DNA from: an uncultured Syntrophobacteraceae bacterium
GTDB taxonomy: Bacteria > Desulfobacterota > Syntrophobacteria > Syntrophobacterales > Syntrophobacteraceae
Direction: 5' to 3'
Length of the DNA: 8,598 nt
Assembly (NCBI GenBank): GCA_937889795.1
Contig: CALBZH010000125.1
Location: 1 to 8,598, forward strand
A model generated the notes under the pieces. The model did not search any database. It was not told the DNA's origin and was given only the letters and a program-made list of their open reading frames with translations. Shown here in pieces: positions 1 to 5,387 of this stretch (position 1 is the first letter of the stretch; each line of letters opens with the position of its first letter). A program made the translations under genes and the position numbers.

Positions 1-122
1 CGTTCGATCGGGTTGCATCTCGTTTGAAGACGTGTTAGGCGTAGGCCGCAATTGAAGTGTGGGAGACCGAAGGAACGCTTTTCTCAGCCCGCCGCCCCGC
101 AATACTACGGCGCACCGAAAGT

Positions 123-162
123 TTTCAACACCCCCCTTCAGGGGGGCAGGGGGGTGTTGAAA
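123..162. repeat. Perfect 14-bp inverted repeat, strong hairpin
   Basis: Bases 123-136 (TTTCAACACCCCCC) pair perfectly with 149-162 around a 12-base loop. The six C at 131-136 can alternatively pair with the six G at 141-146 around a TTCA loop, so two mutually exclusive stems exist. Neither strand has a T-run after the stem, so it is not a standard intrinsic terminator. It lies about 125 bases upstream of the murG-like start. Confidence 0.75.
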
Positions 163-195
163 CTGTCGCAGAACAAGGATCGTTCGGATGTCATG

Positions 196-221
196 ACACC
201 CCCTGGCCCCCTGAAGGGGGG
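196..221. repeat. Second GC-rich palindrome, inverted copy of the 131-157 motif
   Basis: This 26-base stretch (starting ACACCCCC, ending TGAAGGGGGG) nearly matches the reverse complement of 131-157. It contains its own hairpin: C-run 207-211 pairs with G-run 216-220 around TGAA. A second C-run at 199-203 could compete for the same G-run. The 38 bases between the two copies are unremarkable. Confidence 0.65.
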
Positions 222-287
222 AATTGACTGATCAACGAGTTTAGGACTTTCGCCGCGCAGTACTAGGGTGTCCGGAATAATTAGGAT

Positions 288-2471
288 TTGACAGCAGAGA
301 TCACGAACGTGTCATTGCTTATCTACCTTCTATTGGGTGCATCCCTTGCCGGTCTCGTCCTCGCGTGGGCGGGCTGGCGCTGGCGAAAGCTCGCTGCCGG
401 GGAGATGCGCGTCGTTCTGTCGGGAGGCGGAACGGGGGGACACGTGAACCCCGCCCTCGCCATTGCCGAAGGGATTCGAAACCGGGAGTCCAACGCCCGC
501 TTTCTGTATCTCGGGGTTCGAGGGAAAGCCGAATCCGTCATCGTCAAGCGCGTGGGGTATCCACTGATCTTCGTCACGTCGGAAGGGTTCCCCGGGCTCA
601 GACCCTCCGTCGCCACCCTGCGATTCCTCATCAAGCTGGCCATCGGCGTCACCCAATCCGCGTTTCTTCTGATGCGGTTCGCGCCCAGGTGGATCATCGC
701 GACCGGAGGATACGTCAGCGCTCCGGTCATCCTCGCGGCCATCCTTCTCAAGGCTTGCCGGATCGCGCCGTGCAAGGTCTTTCTCCACGAGCAGAACAGC
801 ATTCCCGGGCAGCTCAACGGTCTATTGGGACGGTGGGTGGACCGCGTCCTGCTCACGTTTCCGCAGACTCTTACCTTTTTCCCGCGCAACGGGGTCGTCG
901 TCGGCTATCCCATCCGCCATTCCATCGTTCCCGCTCCCCGGGAGGAGGCTCTCTCCCGACTATCCTTCACGATCCCCGAAGGACGGCAGGTCGTGTTCGC
1001 GTTCGGAGGATCGCAGGGAGCCCGAACCATCAACCGGGCGGTGGTGGACGCCCTGCGCCATCTCCTCCCCTATCGGGAAAGGCTTTTCATCGTTCACGGG
1101 ATGGGCCTGTCTCACACGGGGAAATACGATTCCACGGTCGACACGGAAGCTAGGATCGAGAAGATGCTCTCGCCGGACGAGCGGCAGCTCTTGGACGGCT
1201 TTTATTATCGGCAGGATTATTTCCACAATATCGCGGATGTCTATTCCGTGAGCGACCTCATCGTCTGCCGCAGCGGCGCGGGCAGTCTCAACGAAATCTC
1301 GAGCCTCGGAAAGGCGGCCATCCTGATTCCGAAAGCGAACCTCCCCGGCGACCACCAGGTCATGAACGCCCGGGCGATGAAGCACGCGGGAGCGGGGGAA
1401 GTGCTCTTCGAGGACACGGTGGTCGAAGACGGACAGGTCCTGGAGAAGCTGTCGGGGAAGCTCCTGGCCGACCGGATGCTGAAGCTCCTGAACGACCCGG
1501 CGCGCCAGGCGGAGATGAGCGCTCGAAGCACCCAGTTCCTGCGCCGGCACGCCAACGAGCGCATCCTGAGCGAGCTTTACGAGGACAACAGCTTCAACAA
1601 CGGGGTGGGCTACCGCACGGTCCCCTTCCGACCGCTTCTCAACAACCAGCGGCTGCTTGGAGTCCTGCAGACGGCCTACAACCGGGATCCGCACCATTAC
1701 GACCCCGCGAAGGCCGTGGGGGACGAAGACGACCTGATCTACTACCGCCACCGGGCGGCGGGTCTCCTGAGCCACGAGACCTGGCAGGACAGGAATCTCG
1801 GCGTGAAGTTGATCGGGTACACCCGTTACGATCAGAAGATCCCCACCCTGCTGTACATGCTCGCGGACAGAACTCCCGTTTCTCGCCTCAAACGGGCCTT
1901 CGGAGGCGATTTCAAGGAGGTCGGCTTTATCCGGCGAAACATCGTTACGGCCCTGAAGGTGCTGAATACCTATAACGCGGAAATCGACCGGCACCTGCTC
2001 ATCGCCGCCGAGGATCCCTATTTCGAAGTGCGGTCCCACGTGTTTCGCACCGTGGCTCATTTCGGCTCGACCCTCGCGGGAAGCGAGCCGTGGATTCGGG
2101 CGACCATCCGCGGTCTCCAGGACTCCTGCTTCGAAGTCGTGGTGGAAGCCGCCAAGGCGCTGGGCGAGATCGGAAGCGACGACGAGGCGGTCAAGATGCT
2201 TCTCAAAATGAACGAGCGCCGTTACTGGCAGGTGCGCGACGCCGCTCTGAGGGGCATCCACCGCCTGCTCGAACGGCGCGTGGTGGACGTGACGCCAACC
2301 CTGCTTTCCGAGCTCAGCAGCTTCATTCTCACGGCCACGGACTTCAGACCGCACTTTTCCATCAAGGAATCGTACAAGCAGATCCAGAAATGCTGTCAGG
2401 AACGGCTGCTCGCGGAAAGCCCGCCCGCGACGCCGGCCGTCCTTCCGGACGCGGCAGCGAGGAAGCGATGA
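288..2471 (+). CDS. murG: Membrane-anchored MurG-type GlcNAc transferase fused to HEAT-like repeats
   Basis: MurG transfers GlcNAc from UDP-GlcNAc to lipid I, making lipid II on the inner face of the cytoplasmic membrane. The family motifs are present in order: the GGGTGGH loop (46-52, H52), HEQN (167-170, E168), GGSQGA (240-245), CRSGAGSLNE (327-336, E336) and DHQ with NA (355-361). The GT28 fold occupies about residues 40-432. Two additions are unusual. Residues 8-30 form a hydrophobic helix followed by RWRK, a likely membrane anchor that MurG normally lacks. Residues about 485-680 contain about five paired-helix, HEAT-like units; the clearest are 574-595, 613-640 and 646-662. At 727 residues it is about twice the usual 355-365. 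The start is TTG at 288; GTG at 309 (residue 8) is a close alternative, and ATG at 405 would remove the helix. The next gene starts one base after its stop, so the two are surely co-transcribed. The transferase fold is secure; that lipid I is the acceptor is inferred. Confidence 0.88.
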   Translation: MTAEITNVSLLIYLLLGASLAGLVLAWAGWRWRKLAAGEMRVVLSGGGTGGHVNPALAIAEGIRNRESNARFLYLGVRGKAESVIVKRVGYPLIFVTSEGFPGLRPSVATLRFLIKLAIGVTQSAFLLMRFAPRWIIATGGYVSAPVILAAILLKACRIAPCKVFLHEQNSIPGQLNGLLGRWVDRVLLTFPQTLTFFPRNGVVVGYPIRHSIVPAPREEALSRLSFTIPEGRQVVFAFGGSQGARTINRAVVDALRHLLPYRERLFIVHGMGLSHTGKYDSTVDTEARIEKMLSPDERQLLDGFYYRQDYFHNIADVYSVSDLIVCRSGAGSLNEISSLGKAAILIPKANLPGDHQVMNARAMKHAGAGEVLFEDTVVEDGQVLEKLSGKLLADRMLKLLNDPARQAEMSARSTQFLRRHANERILSELYEDNSFNNGVGYRTVPFRPLLNNQRLLGVLQTAYNRDPHHYDPAKAVGDEDDLIYYRHRAAGLLSHETWQDRNLGVKLIGYTRYDQKIPTLLYMLADRTPVSRLKRAFGGDFKEVGFIRRNIVTALKVLNTYNAEIDRHLLIAAEDPYFEVRSHVFRTVAHFGSTLAGSEPWIRATIRGLQDSCFEVVVEAAKALGEIGSDDEAVKMLLKMNERRYWQVRDAALRGIHRLLERRVVDVTPTLLSELSSFILTATDFRPHFSIKESYKQIQKCCQERLLAESPPATPAVLPDAAARKR

Positions 2472-2472
2472 C

Positions 2473-3582
2473 ATGATCTACGAAATTGCCAACTTTCTAA
2501 TGCAGTTGTCGGATGTGTTCTCCTTTTTCCGACTGGTGAACTACATCACCTTTCGCGCCATCATGGCGGCCCTGACGTCGGTTCTGTTCATCTTCCTCTT
2601 CAGCCGAAGCTTCATCCTGTACATGCACCGGCTTTCCCTCCTCGACCAGGTGCGGGAAACCGGCATCCGGACGGCCTTCGACAAGAGCGGCACCCCCACG
2701 ATGGGGGGACTGCTGATCGTTGGAGCGGTTTTTAGCTCCATGCTGATCTGGGGCAACTGGCGCAATCCGTTTCTCCTGTGCTCCGTGGCGGGCATGTTGT
2801 GGTTCGGACTGCTCGGCTTCCTGGATGACTACTCCAAAGTGAAGCGGCGAAGCGGCGACAAGGGGATGTCCGAACGCTCCAAGCTGCTCCTGCAAGGACT
2901 CTTCAGTCTCGGCTTCGCCATTGTGTGCGTCGGCCCGCTCGCCCCGCTGGAGTCGGCCATGGCGACCAAGCTTTACGTTCCGTTCTACAAGTACCCTTTG
3001 TTCGACCTCGGCCCCGTGCTCTATGGCGGGTTCATCTTCCTGTTTGTCATTTTCGTATCCAATGCCGTGAACATTACCGACGGTCTGGACGGTCTGGCGA
3101 TTACGCCATCGCTTTTCGTGGTGGGCGTGCTGGGAATCTTCGCCTACGTGGAGGGCAACCGGGTCTTTTCGGGGTACCTCTACTACCCCTTTCTGCGCAA
3201 CGCAGGGGAATTGACGATCTTTGGCGCTGCCTTCGTTGGAGCCGGCCTCGGTTTTCTCTGGTACAACGCGTATCCAGCGCAGGTCTTCATGGGAGACACC
3301 GGGTCGCTGGCCATTGGAGGCACGATGGCGGTGGTGTCGGTGCTGCTCAAGCAGGAAATGCTGTTTCCCCTCCTGGGAGGCCTTTTCATCGCGGAGGCTC
3401 TCACCAGCCAGATCCAGGACAAGATCGGGGTGCAGTGGATCGGCCGGCGCATCTTTTACCGCGCGCCGTTGCACCACAACCTGCAGTACAAAGGCATCGC
3501 CGAAACCAAGGTGGTCATCCGCCTTTGGATTCTCTCAGGCATCCTGGCCCTGATTTCCCTGGCCACCCTCAAGCTGCGGTGA
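2473..3582 (+). CDS. mraY: MraY-type phospho-MurNAc-pentapeptide transferase with HHN variant motif
   Basis: MraY joins phospho-MurNAc-pentapeptide to undecaprenyl phosphate, giving lipid I in the cytoplasmic membrane. The 369-residue protein (E. coli has 360) is highly hydrophobic, with about ten membrane helices, and aligns with MraY end to end. Visible motifs are GTPTMGG (73-79), GFLDDY with the Asp pair D118/D119, K137 in the following loop, NAVNITDGLDGLA (197-209), and YPAQVFMGDTGSL (267-279) with D275, the equivalent of the third catalytic Asp. The C-terminal signature, normally APxHHH, reads APLHHN (331-336), so the third His is Asn while the first two remain. The start is ATG with an AGGAAG ribosome site (2460-2465) inside the end of the preceding gene. 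Pairing with the MurG-type gene supports consecutive lipid-linked steps. A true MraY and a paralogue with a changed sugar substrate are both possible; the other sugar-phosphate transferases of this superfamily (WecA, TagO) fit less well. Confidence 0.9.
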   Translation: MIYEIANFLMQLSDVFSFFRLVNYITFRAIMAALTSVLFIFLFSRSFILYMHRLSLLDQVRETGIRTAFDKSGTPTMGGLLIVGAVFSSMLIWGNWRNPFLLCSVAGMLWFGLLGFLDDYSKVKRRSGDKGMSERSKLLLQGLFSLGFAIVCVGPLAPLESAMATKLYVPFYKYPLFDLGPVLYGGFIFLFVIFVSNAVNITDGLDGLAITPSLFVVGVLGIFAYVEGNRVFSGYLYYPFLRNAGELTIFGAAFVGAGLGFLWYNAYPAQVFMGDTGSLAIGGTMAVVSVLLKQEMLFPLLGGLFIAEALTSQIQDKIGVQWIGRRIFYRAPLHHNLQYKGIAETKVVIRLWILSGILALISLATLKLR

Positions 3583-3597
3583 GCCATTCGGCCCCGG

Positions 3598-4467
3598 TCA
3601 GTTTCCCCAAAGCGTGATCACGACCGCGCCGCCCACCATGAGCATCGCTCCGACCAGACGCCGCGTCAGGTGGCTTTCCTTGAACAGGATGCCCCCGTAC
3701 AGGACACCGAACAGAACGTTCAGCCGCTTGACCGAGATCATGTAAGAAGCCTTGACCAGGGCAATCGCGGAATTGTGCAGCAGGGCATGGGCAAGAAGAA
3801 TGAGCCCCGCGAGAGCCCCGAGCTTCCAGCCGCTCCCAAGCGACCGAAGGGAGATTTTGCGCAAGGCGGTGAGAATGATTAATAGACCAAGGCTGAGGAT
3901 GATGTAATACACACAGGCGAAGAAGATGGGCGAGGAATGGATCACGGCCTGCTTTCCGAAAACCGAGGCGAACGCATACAGGAAGGCCACGAGGCACATC
4001 ATCCATGAGCCCCTCACTTTGAGGATATTCCTAAACGGAGCCAGCACCCCCGTCCCCCCGGGGTCCGCATTCAAGATATAGCCGCCGGCGACCGTTACCA
4101 GGATTCCAGCAATCCCTGCCGCATTGGGCACTTCCTGCAAGACCAGCTCACCCGTGATCAACATGAAGACGGGGGTGAAGGCAAGATAGGGCACGGTGAG
4201 GGAAAGGGGGGCGATTCGGATGGCTTCCATGTAAAGCAGGAAGGCCACGCCATCGAAGGGAAGGCAGGCGGCGAGGGACCACCAGAACGTCCCATCGAGC
4301 TGCGGCCGGGGCACGAACGGCAAAATCACGAGGAAGGCGGGCAGGCTGTAGAGCAGCGGGAAGAGGGCCATCTCATACGGGGATGTGTGGGCAAACCATT
4401 TCTTCACGCAGGCATCCTGGGTCGCAGCCGCAAACGCCGTGAGCAAGGAGAGGGCAAACCATTCCAT
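3598..4467 (-). CDS. EamA/DMT-family ten-helix membrane transporter
   Basis: This is an integral membrane protein of the drug/metabolite transporter superfamily, with two tandem EamA domains of about five helices each (residues 3-132 and 154-287). The length of 289 fits the family. Typical signs are the segment VPYLAFTPVFMLITGE (92-107) closing on a Glu in the first half, and SVKRLNVLFGVLYG (245-258) followed by FKE in the matching place of the second half. The internal duplication and helix count support transport across the cytoplasmic membrane; the substrate cannot be read from the sequence, and members move amino acids, metabolites, sugars or drugs. The start is ATG at 4465-4467, with GGAA a suitable distance upstream. 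It converges on the mraY-like gene with 15 bases between stops and diverges from the rhomboid gene, so it is probably transcribed alone. Confidence 0.85.
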   Translation of the reverse strand: MEWFALSLLTAFAAATQDACVKKWFAHTSPYEMALFPLLYSLPAFLVILPFVPRPQLDGTFWWSLAACLPFDGVAFLLYMEAIRIAPLSLTVPYLAFTPVFMLITGELVLQEVPNAAGIAGILVTVAGGYILNADPGGTGVLAPFRNILKVRGSWMMCLVAFLYAFASVFGKQAVIHSSPIFFACVYYIILSLGLLIILTALRKISLRSLGSGWKLGALAGLILLAHALLHNSAIALVKASYMISVKRLNVLFGVLYGGILFKESHLTRRLVGAMLMVGGAVVITLWGN

Positions 4468-4517
4468 GGCTTCGTTCCGATTGAGCGGTCTGATAACTTA
4501 ACAGCAAAGGCATTGAC
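4468..4517. promoter_or_regulatory. Divergent intergenic gap, presumed promoter region
   Basis: These 50 bases separate the start codons of the transporter (minus) and the rhomboid gene (plus), so at least one promoter for each direction should lie here or run into the neighbouring coding sequence. The AT-richer part, TGATAACTTAACAG (4491-4504), could contain a -10 element, but no well-spaced -35 match is visible. AAAGG at 4506-4510 is the ribosome site of the rhomboid gene. The assignment rests on gene arrangement. Confidence 0.4.
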
Positions 4518-5363
4518 ATGGAGACAACCAGCAGGCGGGCGATCCTATGCCCCAACTGCCGCCGTTTGATCAATCCTGACGAGCCCCACTGTCCCTTCTG
4601 CGGGATCCCGAGCCCCGGCAGCCGGAGGTGGGCCGGTGCCAGGCTTTTCAACCTGTCCGATCCCATGCAGGTCATCCGGCTGATCACCTACGCCTGCGGG
4701 ACATTGTTCGTGCTGTCGCTTCTGAGCAACACCCGGTGGGCCAGCCTGTCTTTCGATCCCTTCAGCCTCCTGGCTCCGGACAGCCGGGCGTTGGTGCTTC
4801 TTGGCGCCACGGGCCGGGGACCGATCGACCAGTATGGCCGGTGGTGGACCGTTTTCACGGCCACCTATCTGCACGGAGGAATCCTGCACATCCTATTCAA
4901 CATGATGGCCCTGAGGCAGATCGGCCCGTTGATCATACAGGAATTCGGCCCGAGCCGCATGTTCCTCATCTACACCCTCGGTGGTGCCCTGGGATACGTG
5001 GCCTCCTACCTCGCCGGAACCTGGCTGACGATCGGGGCATCGTCGGCGGTGTGCAGCCTCATCGGGGCGGCGCTGTACTACGGCAAGAGCCGCGGCGGCC
5101 ACTTCGGGCAAATGGTCTACCGGGAGGTCAGCGGATGGGTGATCGGCCTCTTCGTCTTTGGGCTCCTCATGCCGGGAATCGACAACTGGGCCCACGGAGG
5201 CGGTCTCATCGGGGGCATTGTGCTCGGAATGCTGTTTGGCTATTCTGAGCGGAACGCGGAAACGTCGATGCACAAGATCCTGGCCGCCTTCTGCTTGGTG
5301 GTCGTCGCGGGGGCGATGTCCTGGACGGTGCTTACCGGTCTTTACCTTCGCTTCCTATACTGA
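4518..5363 (+). CDS. Rhomboid intramembrane serine protease with N-terminal zinc ribbon
   Basis: Rhomboids cut transmembrane segments of substrate proteins inside the lipid bilayer using a Ser-His dyad. Residues 1-30 form a CPxC-CPxC zinc ribbon (C11, C14, C25, C28), expected in the cytoplasm. The membrane domain begins near residue 51. The rhomboid signatures are visible: YLHGGILHILFNM (117-129, H124 and N128 in the oxyanion region), GASSA (173-177) with the nucleophile S175 in GxS, and WAHGGGLIGG (224-233) with the catalytic H226. The usual GASGA reads GASSA, which keeps the nucleophile, so activity is expected. Length (281) and the six or seven hydrophobic segments fit. The start is ATG with AAAGG seven bases upstream. 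The next gene begins 24 bases after the stop, so the two are probably one transcript. The substrate is unknown; zinc-ribbon rhomboids are a recurrent bacterial architecture. Confidence 0.92.
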   Translation: METTSRRAILCPNCRRLINPDEPHCPFCGIPSPGSRRWAGARLFNLSDPMQVIRLITYACGTLFVLSLLSNTRWASLSFDPFSLLAPDSRALVLLGATGRGPIDQYGRWWTVFTATYLHGGILHILFNMMALRQIGPLIIQEFGPSRMFLIYTLGGALGYVASYLAGTWLTIGASSAVCSLIGAALYYGKSRGGHFGQMVYREVSGWVIGLFVFGLLMPGIDNWAHGGGLIGGIVLGMLFGYSERNAETSMHKILAAFCLVVVAGAMSWTVLTGLYLRFLY

Positions 5364-5387
5364 TCACACGAGCTTAGAGGTTCCATC

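Larger units (their letters stand above)
101..267. repeat. Imperfect long inverted repeat enclosing two GC-rich palindromes
   Basis: The outer arms at 101-122 and 246-267 are imperfect inverse complements: both contain TACT, GCGC and CGAAAGT when one is read on the opposite strand. Inside them, a 27-base motif at 131-157 recurs in opposite orientation at 196-221 with only a small C/G-run difference. The whole block could fold into a large cruciform or a stem-loop transcript. It resembles the small palindromic repeats (REP or miniature-element type) scattered in many genomes, but only this one locus is visible, so whether it is dispersed is unknown. Confidence 0.55.
1..287. other. Leading non-coding region with GC-rich inverted repeats
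   Basis: No convincing gene is seen here. The three plus-strand frames entering from the left all close within about the first 55 bases (for example TGA at 25-27), so the tail of an upstream gene could end here but cannot be identified. From about 101 to 267 the DNA is dominated by inverted repeats, listed separately. A TTGACT at 224-229 resembles a -35 box, but no fitting -10 box lies 16-18 bases further on, so no promoter is assigned. The region presumably holds the promoter and leader of the murG-like gene. Confidence 0.6.

Noticed and set aside
123..162. Intrinsic transcription terminator
   Set aside because: The stem is strong and GC-rich, but no T-run follows it on either strand.
224..252. 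TTGACT as a -35 promoter box for the murG-like gene
   Set aside because: Sixteen to eighteen bases downstream the sequence is CTTTCG-like, with no resemblance to a -10 box, and the site sits inside the repeat structure.
960..2474. 504-codon open frame on the minus strand opposite the murG-like gene
   Set aside because: It lies wholly antisense to a gene with clear family motifs, and its translation is low-complexity and Arg/Val/Glu/His rich with no recognisable domain, as expected from a GC-rich shadow frame.
2497..3477. 326-codon open frame on the minus strand opposite mraY
   Set aside because: The translation is hydrophilic, His/Glu/Gln-rich filler, the mirror of hydrophobic codons on the other strand.
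3583..3597. Bidirectional terminator between the convergent mraY and transporter genes
   Set aside because: The gap is only 15 bases with no stem and no T-run; any terminator would have to lie inside coding sequence and none was seen.
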